From an uncultured Eisenbergiella sp. (lineage in GTDB: Bacteria > Bacillota > Clostridia > Lachnospirales > Lachnospiraceae), in NCBI GenBank assembly GCA_947630215.1, contig CANRGX010000011.1, positions 1 to 51,867 on the forward strand: a stretch of 51,867 nt of DNA. Direction: 5' to 3'. The notes below the pieces were generated by a model. That model was not told the DNA's origin. It saw only the letters and a list, made by a program, of their open reading frames with translations, and made no database searches. The position numbers were made by a program, and so were the translations under genes. Positions 6,820 through 15,614 of the stretch are shown here, one piece after another (position 1 is the first letter of the stretch; each line of letters begins with the position of its first letter).

Positions 6820-9726
6820 TCAGTCCTGGCCGCCGCTGACTTCCTCCACGGAAAGCGCCGTCTGGGAACGCGTCAGCGAATCGTCTTCATCCAGATCGTA
6901 ATAGTACGTCAGCACCTGTTTGGATATCTGTGCCGCATAATCGGAGGTATAGCCGTTGGCAATGCGGATCGCCATGGCGATCTCCGGGTTCTCATAGGGC
7001 GCGTAGCCCAAGAACAGGCCGTGATTGGGACGGCGCTTGTCCTCCTCCGCCGTGCCCGTCTTTCCGGCCGCCTGGATCGGGAAATCCTGATAGTACTTCT
7101 TTGCGGCCACCACACCGCGCATCCCGGTGTGGATGGCGTCCCAATAGGAAGCCGGCAGATCCACCGTATTGCGGATCTGAGCGTCATAGGTCTTGAGCAG
7201 ATTCCCGTTGTGATCCGTCACGCTGTCCAGAAGCGTCAGATTATAACAGGTTCCGCTGTTGGCCACACAGGTGACGTAACGGGCCAGCCCCACCGTCGTA
7301 TAGTTATGATTGCCCTGCCCGATGGCGGAGGGCACAGACAGATCCGTGGACACCTGCGGCTCGGATTCCTCGATCTCGATGCCGGATTTTTCTGTGAGTC
7401 CGTACAGATCGGCATAGCGGGTGAGCACCTCGTCGCCCAGATCGGAATCGTACTGTTCCCCCCGCAGACCCAGACGGTATCCCACTTCATAGAAAAACAT
7501 ATTGCAGGAATTGGTGATGGCCTCGGACAAATTCAGATCCCCGTGTCCGTAAATATTCCAGCAATGGGGCTGGTAATCCTCAAACCGGGTATAGGTGCCC
7601 GTACAGGGCAGGGTGTCCGTCAGCCCCACCACGCCTTCCATCAGCGCCGCAGTAGCGGAAACCATCTTGAAGGTAGAACCGGGCGCCGTGCGCATCTGGG
7701 TGGCATAATTCCACATGGGCCTGGCCTGGTTGTCGCTGCTGTTGATCCAGGCAAAATATTCGCTGTCAATGCCGTTGGCGAGGCGGTTGTTATCATAACT
7801 GGGATAACTCACCAGCGCCAGCACATCCCCGGTGTTCACATCGGTAATGACGCAGGAAGCGGAAAACGGATCCAGCGTCAGCTGGGCGGGCGTGATTTCC
7901 AAATTGCGGATCAACCCTACCATAAAGGCATAGTCGGAAACCGTCCCGTCCTGCAGCTCGGCAATCCGCTTCTCGCTGGGATTGATCACGTTCTGCTCGA
8001 TCAGGAGCATACAGACCTGCTTGCCGCTGATGCGCTCTTCTTCGATCATGTACTGATACATGAGTTTATCAAAGGAACGGTTGATCAGGCGATCCATAAT
8101 ATAGTCCACCAGTCCCAGATAGACCTCCTCCGAATCGGAATAGGCGCCCTCCACGGGAAGCAGCGTCACGTCGATCCAGTTTTGGGAAATGGCGTACTGC
8201 AGATACTCCCGCAGGCTGATGACCTCTTCCCTGGTCCAGTTTAAGTACGTCTCATCCTCCGTGTCCACATCGCGCAGGAGGTTTTCCTGGGTCAGAAGCC
8301 GGTTGACAATATAGCTTTCATAGGTCTGGTATTCTTCCGGGAGCTGGTTGTAGGGCGTGGCCGTATGGATCAGTTCCTCCCGTATCCGGTCAAACACTTC
8401 CTCCTGTTTGGTCAGAAAGGCCTGATAGACCTCCGCCTGCGTCTCCCCCGGCCGCCCTCTTTCGATGGACGCCACATCGATGACGTTGTTGGAAAAGAGC
8501 GCGCTGTAAACGTCGTCTATGGGAATTTTCAGGTTCGCGCTGGTGACGTTGGAGCTGTCATAGTTTTTCATGTTGATGATCTTGTCCACCAGAATGCCGG
8601 CCACAAACTTTTCCAGAATCCTGTACACCGCCGTCTGCAGATCGGCGTCGATGGTCAGATAGACGTTGTCGCCCGCCTTTGGCTCCACCCGGTCGATGAT
8701 TTCGATCTCGCGGCCCAGCCGGTCCACAAAAACGGTCTCCTTGCCCTTGCTCCCCTGAAGATACTCCTCCATCACCTTTTCAATACCGGACTTTCCTACG
8801 ATATCGTTGAGATCGTAGGTCCGGGTATCCGGAGAACGCTGCACGCCGTCCAGTCCCTCCTCGCTGTTTAACGCAGCCAGCTCGTCTGTGGAAATCTTGC
8901 CGGTATACCCGATGATCTGGGAAAAATAAGGGCCGTCTGTGTATTTGCGCACCGTATCGGAGACAATGTCGATTCCGGGAAGGGATTCGGAATTTTCCTT
9001 CAGCCAGGCCACCGTCTGTTCGGATACGCCGGTGGCCAGGGTGACGGGAATATACCGCTGGAAGGAGGTCAGGTTCATGGCATAGCGGAGCGTCACCACG
9101 TCCAAAAGCTCCTGCTTGGTATAGCCCAGCCCCACCACAAAGCTGTTGCGATCCTCCGGATCCAGCCGTTCTCCCACGCCGAACCGGCTCTGACCGCCCA
9201 GATATTCCATCACATCGTCCGGCGTGGCGTTTTTCTCCCGCTCCTTCAGATCGGAAATCAGCGCGCGCCCGTACACGTCGGCCAGAAAACGCTGCAGCCG
9301 GGTGCCGGACACCTGAAAGGCAAATTCCCCGTTTTCATCGATATAAATATTAAAATCGCAGCTGATGTGATCGCCGTTTTGATCGAGAACGGCCAGCACC
9401 TGCCGGAGCGTCGCGTTGATCCTGGCGTTGCGGCTGCTGTCCGTTTCGTAAACATCCTCTATGATAACGGAATTGGAAAGCTCGTTGTAGGCCAGCACCT
9501 TTCCGTTTACATCATAAATGTTGCCGCGGGTGCTGGAAAGCGTGCGCTCCTTTTCCATCTTCAGCCCCAGCTCATTCTGATGCTCTGCGCCCTCTACAAT
9601 CTGGAGCTGGAAAATACGGTGGAGCAAAATGACGCCCATCACGGCCAGCATCACATACAGCACCACAATCCGGGAATGTATGAAATTGAGCAGACGTTGT
9701 TTGCATTTTTCAATCAAAGGTTTCAT
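6820..9726 (-). CDS. mrdA: Penicillin-binding protein 2, class B transpeptidase with a large insertion
   Basis: A 968-residue class B PBP, the elongasome D,D-transpeptidase that works with RodA. It has an N-terminal membrane anchor (about 20-42), a pedestal/dimerisation domain with STRGNIYD, and a transpeptidase domain with SxxK at S684-K687, SCN at 740-742 and KTGTAEE at 889-895. Between LTIDADLQ (about 357-364) and VITDVNTGDVLALVSYPSYD (starting at 626) lie about 250 residues where most PBP2 proteins have a short link, giving an insertion of about 230 residues, acidic and apparently helical. The gene overlaps mreD by 17 nt. All catalytic motifs are intact, so it should be active. Confidence 0.94.
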   Translation of the reverse strand: MKPLIEKCKQRLLNFIHSRIVVLYVMLAVMGVILLHRIFQLQIVEGAEHQNELGLKMEKERTLSSTRGNIYDVNGKVLAYNELSNSVIIEDVYETDSSRNARINATLRQVLAVLDQNGDHISCDFNIYIDENGEFAFQVSGTRLQRFLADVYGRALISDLKEREKNATPDDVMEYLGGQSRFGVGERLDPEDRNSFVVGLGYTKQELLDVVTLRYAMNLTSFQRYIPVTLATGVSEQTVAWLKENSESLPGIDIVSDTVRKYTDGPYFSQIIGYTGKISTDELAALNSEEGLDGVQRSPDTRTYDLNDIVGKSGIEKVMEEYLQGSKGKETVFVDRLGREIEIIDRVEPKAGDNVYLTIDADLQTAVYRILEKFVAGILVDKIINMKNYDSSNVTSANLKIPIDDVYSALFSNNVIDVASIERGRPGETQAEVYQAFLTKQEEVFDRIREELIHTATPYNQLPEEYQTYESYIVNRLLTQENLLRDVDTEDETYLNWTREEVISLREYLQYAISQNWIDVTLLPVEGAYSDSEEVYLGLVDYIMDRLINRSFDKLMYQYMIEEERISGKQVCMLLIEQNVINPSEKRIAELQDGTVSDYAFMVGLIRNLEITPAQLTLDPFSASCVITDVNTGDVLALVSYPSYDNNRLANGIDSEYFAWINSSDNQARPMWNYATQMRTAPGSTFKMVSATAALMEGVVGLTDTLPCTGTYTRFEDYQPHCWNIYGHGDLNLSEAITNSCNMFFYEVGYRLGLRGEQYDSDLGDEVLTRYADLYGLTEKSGIEIEESEPQVSTDLSVPSAIGQGNHNYTTVGLARYVTCVANSGTCYNLTLLDSVTDHNGNLLKTYDAQIRNTVDLPASYWDAIHTGMRGVVAAKKYYQDFPIQAAGKTGTAEEDKRRPNHGLFLGYAPYENPEIAMAIRIANGYTSDYAAQISKQVLTYYYDLDEDDSLTRSQTALSVEEVSGGQD

Positions 9727-10252
9727 TGCCGCCTCTTTCAGCCCTGTTTTGCCGCTTCACCACAGCGAGGAAAAGCGGATAGGCAAGAAAAGCGATAATC
9801 AGCGTATATACGGCCTCCGGCAGAATGATATGTAGGAAGTAGTAACCGGCCCGCAGCCGGGCCCGCAGCAAAAACATCACACAGTAGCACACCAGATTGA
9901 GCGACACGTCCGACGCCGCAATCAAAGCCAGGGGCAGCTTGAGATCCTCCGGATAAAACAGCCGCGTAAACTTGCCGTTATAATATCCGATCAGCATATA
10001 TAAAAGCGCGTAAAACCCGATCAGATCCCCGGTTCCGGTGCCGGCGCCGTACGCGGAGTAAATGTCCGCCAGGAACCCGCAGGCAAACCCGGTGAGCAGT
10101 CCGGTCTTCTCCCCGCACATAAAGCCGAAGGACGCGGTCAGTATCAGCAGCAGATTCGGCATGATCCCGCCGAAGGAGATCCACTGGAACACACCGGTCT
10201 GCAGCAGAAAACACAGGAAAATCAAAAGCGTCATCACTATCGCTTTTTTCAT
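9710..10252 (-). CDS. mreD: MreD, rod-shape-determining membrane protein
   Basis: A 180-residue, highly hydrophobic protein with five or six membrane helices, matching MreD in size and in its position between mreC and the PBP2 gene. MreD is a membrane component of the elongasome that works with MreC to activate PBP2-RodA. Typical features are the N-terminal LIFLCFLLQTG helix and the short, polar loop preceding YSAYGAGTG. The ATG has an AAGGAGG ribosome-binding site. It begins 16 nt after mreC and overlaps the PBP2 gene by 17 nt. Confidence 0.9.
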   Translation of the reverse strand: MKKAIVMTLLIFLCFLLQTGVFQWISFGGIMPNLLLILTASFGFMCGEKTGLLTGFACGFLADIYSAYGAGTGTGDLIGFYALLYMLIGYYNGKFTRLFYPEDLKLPLALIAASDVSLNLVCYCVMFLLRARLRAGYYFLHIILPEAVYTLIIAFLAYPLFLAVVKRQNRAERGGNETFD

Positions 10253-10268
10253 GGCCGCCTCCTTGCGA

Positions 10269-11135
10269 TCATTCCGTCTTTTTCAGTTCCGTAATGACCA
10301 GCACTTCCTCCAGATGGGAAAAATCCACCGCCGGCGTCAGGTATCCGGATTTGGTCAGGTTATCGGGCGAGGTGTTGATGGAATGGATATATCCTATCAG
10401 GATGCCGGGCAGATATTTGTCGCTGATGCTGCTGGTCACCACCTTGTCTCCAGGCGTGACGCGGTTTTCCTGATCGGACAGCTGGGAGAACCGGATCATC
10501 CCGTCGGATGTAACAGAAATCAGATCGCCTTCTACAATCAGGTTTTCGGAAGTGGCCAGCACCGTGGCGCTGACGTTGCTGGTATCCGAAATGATGGCCT
10601 GCACCTTGGAAAAGTGGGGGCCGACGGAAACCACCCGCCCTACGAGCCCGCTGCCCGCCATCACATTGCAGTCCACGGATATGCCGTCTTCCTCCCCCTT
10701 ATCGATGGTAAAGGAATAGAACCAGTTCTCCGTATCGCTGGCGATCACCCGGGCGCCGGTCTTTTCATAGTCGCTGTAGGTCTGATCCAGTTCAAAAAGC
10801 GTCCGCAGATTGTTGAGCTCGTACTGTTCCTGCATCAGCTGGTTGTTTTCAATGGTCAGCGCGTCCACCTGCGCCTGCAGCTGCTGGTTGCGCGCCAGAA
10901 CGTCCTTTAACTGTCCAAGCTCCCGGGACCTCTGGAAAAGGCGCCCGCCAATCTGCGCAATTCCCCGCTGAAAAGGCACCGCCACATAGCCCACCGCGGT
11001 CTTTAAGGGGCCTTCAAACAGATTCGTGCGGAAGGTAAACAGCATCATCAAAACGCACAGGCCGGACAGGACAATCAACAGGTATTTTGCCGGAATATGG
11101 AATTTTTTTCTTTTTTTCCTGATGACCGGACTCAT
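10269..11135 (-). CDS. mreC: MreC, rod-shape-determining scaffold
   Basis: A 288-residue bitopic protein: a short basic cytoplasmic tail, one membrane helix (about 15-35), a coiled coil (about 70-115, ending in ENNQLMQEQYELNNLRTL) and the twin beta-barrel MreC domain. Family landmarks VIASDTENWFYSFTIDKG, GLVGRVV, SDTSNVSATV and the late VVTSSISDKYLPGILIG are present. MreC binds PBP2 and MreD outside the membrane and activates wall synthesis. Its start codon overlaps the mreB stop by 4 nt. Confidence 0.94.
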   Translation of the reverse strand: MSPVIRKKRKKFHIPAKYLLIVLSGLCVLMMLFTFRTNLFEGPLKTAVGYVAVPFQRGIAQIGGRLFQRSRELGQLKDVLARNQQLQAQVDALTIENNQLMQEQYELNNLRTLFELDQTYSDYEKTGARVIASDTENWFYSFTIDKGEEDGISVDCNVMAGSGLVGRVVSVGPHFSKVQAIISDTSNVSATVLATSENLIVEGDLISVTSDGMIRFSQLSDQENRVTPGDKVVTSSISDKYLPGILIGYIHSINTSPDNLTKSGYLTPAVDFSHLEEVLVITELKKTE

Positions 11136-12142
11136 CTGCCCATCCCTTCGATGGCGTAGGCCACCGTCTTATAGCGGTCGTCCTTCAAAATGCGGGACAG
11201 GCCCAGCACCACGCTTTCCACCGGGCGCGCGGCATGGTTGATCTTCAGGCCGGTAGATTTTGCCAGCAGATCCGCAAAATGCGTGATCTGGGATGCGCCC
11301 CCGGTCAGGTACACGCCGTGCCGGAAAATGTCCGCTCCCAGCTCTGGCGGCGTGCGCTCCAGGATCACCCGCACATTATCTATGATCGTATTGAAATGTT
11401 CCTCCAGACAGGTATTGACCAGTTCGGTGGGGATTTCCCGCTCCACGGGAAGCCCGACCACAATGTCCCTGCCGTAGACGACGGCTCCCTTTTTCTCCTT
11501 TTCCAGGCTGCCCAGCGCCTTTTTAATGCCCTCTGCGGTCTTCTGTCCGATCAGGAGATGGTATTCCTTTCTGACCGCCTGGCGGATCGCCTCGTCAAAT
11601 TTCAGACCCCCCGTCTTGATCAGACGGCTGAGCACGATGCCGCCCAGCGAAAGAATGGAAATTTCCGTGGTATCGTATCCTATGTCCACCACCAGTACGC
11701 CCTGGGAATTTTTGACGTCAATCTCCATGCCCAGACCGTCCGCCACGGCCTTTTCCACCACCATAATCCGCTTTGCCTTCACATTGGCATCGCGGATCAG
11801 ATCGTAAAAGGCGCGCTTTTCCACTTCTGTGATGTCAGTGGGAACGGCGATGTAGTAGTCCGCCGGTCTCGGGGCGCCCTTGCAGATGTCCGAGACAAAC
11901 AGCTTCACCAGCCGCTCCATATTGTTGATGTCGGCGATGACGCCGTTGGAAAGCGGATGGGTGATCTGGATATTGGACGGCGCCTTCTCGTACATTTCAT
12001 AGGCGGAATTGCCATAGGCGAAAATATTCTGCCGGTTCTCAATGGCAATCATGTTCTTTTCGATCCGGATTTTGTCGTTCGCCAGACTGTATATCTTAAT
12101 ATTGCTCGTCCCCAGATCGATTCCGAACGCATTCCCCTGCAT
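11132..12142 (-). CDS. mreB: MreB-family bacterial actin with an altered nucleotide-binding loop
   Basis: A 336-residue actin-like protein in the canonical mreBCD position. MreB filaments guide the elongasome along the inner membrane. The phosphate-1 loop (GIDLGTSN, 7-14), VPTDITEVEKR (100-110), the PPELGADI region and the adenosine motif LTGGAS are present. Two motifs differ from typical MreB: phosphate-2, usually DIGGGTT, reads DIGYDTT (153-159), and the IEEP-type segment reads VEKA (129-132). This suggests changed ATP binding or hydrolysis. It starts 17 nt after radC with an AGGAAGGAG ribosome-binding site. The family assignment is firm; whether it is the only MreB of the cell cannot be told here. 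Confidence 0.9.
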   Translation of the reverse strand: MQGNAFGIDLGTSNIKIYSLANDKIRIEKNMIAIENRQNIFAYGNSAYEMYEKAPSNIQITHPLSNGVIADINNMERLVKLFVSDICKGAPRPADYYIAVPTDITEVEKRAFYDLIRDANVKAKRIMVVEKAVADGLGMEIDVKNSQGVLVVDIGYDTTEISILSLGGIVLSRLIKTGGLKFDEAIRQAVRKEYHLLIGQKTAEGIKKALGSLEKEKKGAVVYGRDIVVGLPVEREIPTELVNTCLEEHFNTIIDNVRVILERTPPELGADIFRHGVYLTGGASQITHFADLLAKSTGLKINHAARPVESVVLGLSRILKDDRYKTVAYAIEGMGR

Positions 12143-12159
12143 CTTTTTTCTCCTTCCTT

Positions 12160-12876
12160 CTATAAAAGGCCGGCCTTGCGAAAGCTGAACCAGTCCCCGT
12201 CTCCCAGGATGATATGATCGAGAAGCCCGATCCCCATCAGACGGCCCAGTTCGGAAAGCCTTTCTGTAATTTCTGCGTCCTCCCTGCTGGGCGACACATC
12301 CCCGCTGGGATGGTTGTGCAGCAGCAGAAAGTGCACGGCCTGGTATTTCAACGCCTGCAGAAAAATTTCCCGTGGGGAAATCAGGGAGAGGTTGACCGTG
12401 CCCACTGTGAGCACCCCTTCGTGCAAGAGCCTTCCCTTCCCGTCCAAAAGCAGCAAAAGGACATTTTCCACCTGTCCTCTTTCGCCCTCCACCAGGGGCC
12501 TGCAGTATGCCGCCGCCGCTTCCGGAGAAGGAAACGCCGGGAGCGTCCTGCGCTGCCCTAAGGAGAACCGCCGCGCCAGTTCCGACAGGCAGCAGATCCG
12601 CACTGCCTTAATCTGCCCGATTCCCTTTACTTCCATCAGCTGGGGAACCGAAAGCCTGTCCAGTCCCGCCAGCCCGCCCCTGGCCCCTTTGGGCAGGGCA
12701 AGCACGGCCTCCGCCAGCCCCAGGGCCGGACAGTCCCGGTGAGCCTGCGGCGCATCCGGCGCCGGCTTTGGGCCCGTGCGCAGCAAAATGGCCAGCAGTT
12801 CCGCGTCTGAAAGGGATTCTGCCCCTTTTTGCAGAAATTTTTCATATGGGAGTTCCTTTTTTTGTGTCTGTTCCAT
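12160..12876 (-). CDS. radC: RadC/JAB-domain protein
   Basis: A 238-residue RadC-family protein. Residues about 15-105 form the helix-hairpin-helix-containing N-terminal region (SDAELLAILLRTG, then VKGIGQIKA); residues 115-238 form the JAB1/MPN metalloprotease-like domain with HNHPSG (187-192), D200 and E137 as likely zinc ligands and catalytic residues, and LDHIILGDG near the end. The historic link to DNA repair is weak and the cellular role is uncertain. A Pro/Ala/Gly-rich stretch (about 36-70) replaces the usual charged linker. It is conserved next to mreB in many bacteria, as here (17-nt gap). Confidence 0.92.
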   Translation of the reverse strand: MEQTQKKELPYEKFLQKGAESLSDAELLAILLRTGPKPAPDAPQAHRDCPALGLAEAVLALPKGARGGLAGLDRLSVPQLMEVKGIGQIKAVRICCLSELARRFSLGQRRTLPAFPSPEAAAAYCRPLVEGERGQVENVLLLLLDGKGRLLHEGVLTVGTVNLSLISPREIFLQALKYQAVHFLLLHNHPSGDVSPSREDAEITERLSELGRLMGIGLLDHIILGDGDWFSFRKAGLL

Positions 12877-12959
12877 CGCCTGTTCCTCTGTCTTTCCAAA
12901 AGAAGTCTAAAACAGGCAGACTGCACGGACGGACACTGACGGCTGCCAGCCGACCCACG

Positions 12960-13208
12960 CTACAGGACGCGGTAGCACAAAATCGCCACCGCCACGCCCA
13001 GGATGCTGGCGACGGTGATGCGGATGGTGAAAGCGAAGGTGATGCACAGGATTCCCAGATCTAAAACCAACGGGCTCGTCAGCCCGAAGGTCTGTCCGAA
13101 ATTCAGGAATGAATCCGGCACCAGATTCCCGAGAAAGCCTCCGATCACGATCCCTGCAAGCACCAGGATCAGGCAGATCCAGCCGTTTTTACCAGTGATT
13201 TTCTTCAT
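12960..13208 (-). CDS. DUF4321 small membrane protein
   Basis: An 82-residue protein with two hydrophobic helices (about 8-30 and 48-80) around a short loop containing NLVPDSFLNFGQTFG, which is the pattern of DUF4321 proteins of clostridia. These are uncharacterised and typically lie near radC and mreB. Its ATG at 13208 lies 35 nt downstream of a probable -10 box, so it is probably the first gene of the shape operon. The 83-nt gap to radC contains no convincing promoter and no terminator with a U-tract. Confidence 0.8.
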   Translation of the reverse strand: MKKITGKNGWICLILVLAGIVIGGFLGNLVPDSFLNFGQTFGLTSPLVLDLGILCITFAFTIRITVASILGVAVAILCYRVL

Positions 13209-13242
13209 AGCGCTCTTATCCTTTGTCCCCTAAACTTCTCTC

Positions 13243-13271
13243 ATCTTACCATACTTCGCCGCTTCTGTATA
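13243..13271 (-). promoter_or_regulatory. Probable sigma-A promoter of the DUF4321-radC-mre-min block
   Basis: Minus strand: TATACA at 13266-13271, 17-nt spacer, TAAGAT at 13243-13248 (4 of 6 and 5 of 6 to consensus). It lies just beyond the hairpin that ends the preceding block and 35 nt before the DUF4321 start. Called from sequence only. Confidence 0.5.
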
Positions 13272-13296
13272 GAAACAAACCATAAAATTTTTCGCA

Positions 13297-13333
13297 CCGT
13301 CTGACAGCTTTCTACAGTTTCCGCATCAGACGG
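13297..13333 (-). terminator. Hairpin after the PLP lyase-like gene, weak terminator
   Basis: CCGTCTGA and TCAGACGG form an 8-bp stem with a 21-nt loop directly after the stop codon at 13334; the minus strand then reads TGCGAAAAATTTT. The stem is perfect but the loop is long and the U-run is short and delayed, so read-through into the shape operon is possible. Confidence 0.45.
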
Positions 13334-14650
13334 TCATTCATTATACGGAATATCGTCAATTACATGTCGCTCCAGACAGCGCTGCAGGGACTTTAAAATC
13401 CCGAATTTCGCGTGCTGCCAAGTCAGCCCTCCCTGGAAATAGGCCGCGTAAGGGGGCTTTAGGGGACCGTCGGCGGAAAGCTCGATGGACGCGCCCGAAA
13501 CGAATGCGCCGGCCGCCATGATCACCTGGCTGTCATAGCCGGGCATATCCCACGGTTCCGGCGTCACAAAGCTGTCCACCGGCGCGGCGGACTGGATCCC
13601 CTCGCAGAAGGCGATGAGTCCCTCCGGCGTACCAAATTCCACAGCCTGGATAATATCATAGCGTTCTGCGCTGCCGGAGGGCACCACGCGAAAGCCCAGC
13701 CCCTCGTAAAGGTTTGCCGCAAAGACCGCCCCCTTTAAGGCGGCCGCGGTCACAGAGGGCGCCAGGAAAAGCCCCTGATAAAAGGACGGCAGGACGTGCA
13801 GCGTGGCGCCCACCTCTTTTCCCAGCCCCGGAGAGATCAGCCTGCAGGCGGCGTTGTCAATGCAGGCCTGCGTGCCCGCCAGATACCCGCCGATGGGGGC
13901 CAGACCGCCGCCCGGGTTTTTGATAAGGGAACCCACGCACAGATCCGCCCCCACATCCGTGGGCTCTATGGTCTGGGTAAATTCCCCGTAGCAGTTGTCC
14001 ACCATACAGATCAGATCCGGTTTTACCGACTTTAAAAACGCGATCAGCTCCCCGATCTGCTCCACGCTGAAGGTCTGCCGGGTCTGATAGCCCTTGGAGC
14101 GCTGGATGGTGGCCAGCTTTGTGTCCTCTCCTATGGCGGCCCGGATCCCTTCCCAATCGAAACTGCCGTCAGGCAGCAGATCCACCTGGCGGTAACCGAT
14201 GCCATATTCCTGCAGGGAACCCCGGGAGGGCCGGATGCCGATGACTTCCTCCAGCGTATCGTAGGGTTTCCCCACCGGGGAAAGCAGCACGTCGCCGGGC
14301 CGCAGATTGCTCATCAGAGCCAGCGCCAGCGCATGGGTGCCGCAGGTGATCTGCGGGCGCACCAGCGCCGCCTGTGTATGGAACAGCTTCGCATAGACCG
14401 TTTCCAGCGTCTCCCGTCCCAGATCGTTATAGCCGTAACCCGTGGTGCCCATCAGACAGGCTTCGCTTACTCTGGCCTCCTGCATGGCGGCGATCACCTT
14501 CATCTGATTGTATTCCGCCACCTGATCGATTTGTGCGAACCGGGGCGCCAGCTTTTCCAGGACGCTTTCCCCGTAGCGGTACACCTTCCGGGAAATGCCC
14601 AGTTTTTCATATTGGGAAAGCAGAGTCTCCCCTGTCGTTTTTTCTGTCAT
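13334..14650 (-). CDS. Methionine gamma-lyase family (aluminium resistance protein type) PLP enzyme
   Basis: A 438-residue fold-type I PLP protein of the family usually labelled aluminium resistance protein or methionine gamma-lyase-like (YnbB in Bacillus). The likely Schiff-base lysine is K244 in SLIKNPGGG, with MVDNCYGE (about 216-223) supplying the conserved Asp that contacts the PLP ring nitrogen, and GTTGYGYND near 68-76. It probably acts in C-S bond chemistry, but the real substrate of this branch is unknown. Its start overlaps the miaA stop by 4 nt. It is the last gene of the long block B and is followed by a hairpin. Confidence 0.88.
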   Translation of the reverse strand: MTEKTTGETLLSQYEKLGISRKVYRYGESVLEKLAPRFAQIDQVAEYNQMKVIAAMQEARVSEACLMGTTGYGYNDLGRETLETVYAKLFHTQAALVRPQITCGTHALALALMSNLRPGDVLLSPVGKPYDTLEEVIGIRPSRGSLQEYGIGYRQVDLLPDGSFDWEGIRAAIGEDTKLATIQRSKGYQTRQTFSVEQIGELIAFLKSVKPDLICMVDNCYGEFTQTIEPTDVGADLCVGSLIKNPGGGLAPIGGYLAGTQACIDNAACRLISPGLGKEVGATLHVLPSFYQGLFLAPSVTAAALKGAVFAANLYEGLGFRVVPSGSAERYDIIQAVEFGTPEGLIAFCEGIQSAAPVDSFVTPEPWDMPGYDSQVIMAAGAFVSGASIELSADGPLKPPYAAYFQGGLTWQHAKFGILKSLQRCLERHVIDDIPYNE

Positions 14651-15594
14651 AACAGCGTCTCCTTCACCTGTTTCACAAGAGAATCCAGCATTTGATCCTC
14701 GCTTTCAAAGGCCCGTCTGTCCACCCAGATCACGTCCCGTTCCCGGGAAAACCAGGTGAGCTGACGTTTGGCAAAATGACGGGTATCGCGTTTGATCAGA
14801 TAGACCGCCCGTTCCAGGTCGTACTCGCCGTCCAGATACGAAAGGATCTGCCGGTAGCCCAGTCCCTGCATGGAAACCATATCTTTGCGCAACCCCCGTT
14901 CCTTCAGGGCGCGCACCTCCTCCACCAGTCCGTTTTGCATCATCTCGTCCACCCGGCGGTCGATGCGTTCGTAAATCTTCTGTCTGTCGTCCGTCAGTAC
15001 AAAATACAGCGCGCGGTACGCGGCGTTCTTGTCCCGCTGCGTCTCGTTGTGGGCTGAGATGGGCTCTCCGGTCTGGGCGCAATACTCCAATGCCCGGATC
15101 ACGCGCTTGACGTTGTTTGGATGGATCGCCTCGGCCGCCTTTGGATCCGCCTGCCTTAACATCTTATGCAGTTCTTCCGGTCCATTCTGTCTTGCGTACG
15201 CCTCCAGCCTTTCGCGCAGTCCCTCGTCCTCTCCGGTCTGTGTAAAGTCGATATCATAGAGAACGGACTGGATATAAAAGCCCGTCCCTCCGGTGAGAAT
15301 CGGGATGTGCCCACGGGCGTGGATCTGCGCAATGGCTTCTTTGGCCAGCTTCTGAAAGGCCACCACATGAAAACTCTCCTCCGGCTCCAGCACATCGATG
15401 AGGTGATGGGGCACCCCCTGCCGTTCCTGCAAAGTGACCTTGGCGGACCCGATGTCCATGTGGCGGTACACCTGCATGGAATCCGCCGAAACGATTTCGC
15501 CGCCGATTTGCTGCGCCAGCCGTACCGACAGCGCGGTTTTTCCTACGGCGGTAGGGCCGGTGAGTATGACCAGCCCCGGTCTGTCGTCTAGCAT
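14647..15594 (-). CDS. miaA: MiaA, tRNA dimethylallyltransferase
   Basis: About 315 residues. MiaA transfers a dimethylallyl group to N6 of A37 in tRNAs reading UNN codons. The N-terminal P-loop GPTAVGKTALS, SADSMQVYRHMDIGSAKV (in parts), LTGGTGFYIQ and the C-terminal RDTRHFAKRQLTWF are all family signatures. I chose the ATG at 15594 because AGGAAGGAG lies 9 nt upstream and MiaA normally begins just before the P-loop; an ATG at 15618, which overlaps the mutL stop by 4 nt, is the alternative. The product of MiaA is the substrate of MiaB, encoded three genes upstream, so the same hypermodification pathway flanks mutSL. Confidence 0.94.
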   Translation of the reverse strand: MLDDRPGLVILTGPTAVGKTALSVRLAQQIGGEIVSADSMQVYRHMDIGSAKVTLQERQGVPHHLIDVLEPEESFHVVAFQKLAKEAIAQIHARGHIPILTGGTGFYIQSVLYDIDFTQTGEDEGLRERLEAYARQNGPEELHKMLRQADPKAAEAIHPNNVKRVIRALEYCAQTGEPISAHNETQRDKNAAYRALYFVLTDDRQKIYERIDRRVDEMMQNGLVEEVRALKERGLRKDMVSMQGLGYRQILSYLDGEYDLERAVYLIKRDTRHFAKRQLTWFSRERDVIWVDRRAFESEDQMLDSLVKQVKETLL

Positions 15595-15614
15595 CCGGAT
15601 CCGCTCCTTCCTGC

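Noticed and set aside
6784-8244. Long plus-strand open frame of 486 codons opposite PBP2, and similar long plus-strand frames at 19576-21402, 38012-39703 and 40761-42293
   Set aside because: They lie antisense to clear genes, have biased His/Arg/Gly/Gln composition and no family motifs, as expected for shadows in GC-rich DNA.
12877-12959. Small stem CGGCT/AGCCG between DUF4321 and radC considered as a terminator
   Set aside because: Five base pairs without U-run; the genes are more likely cotranscribed.
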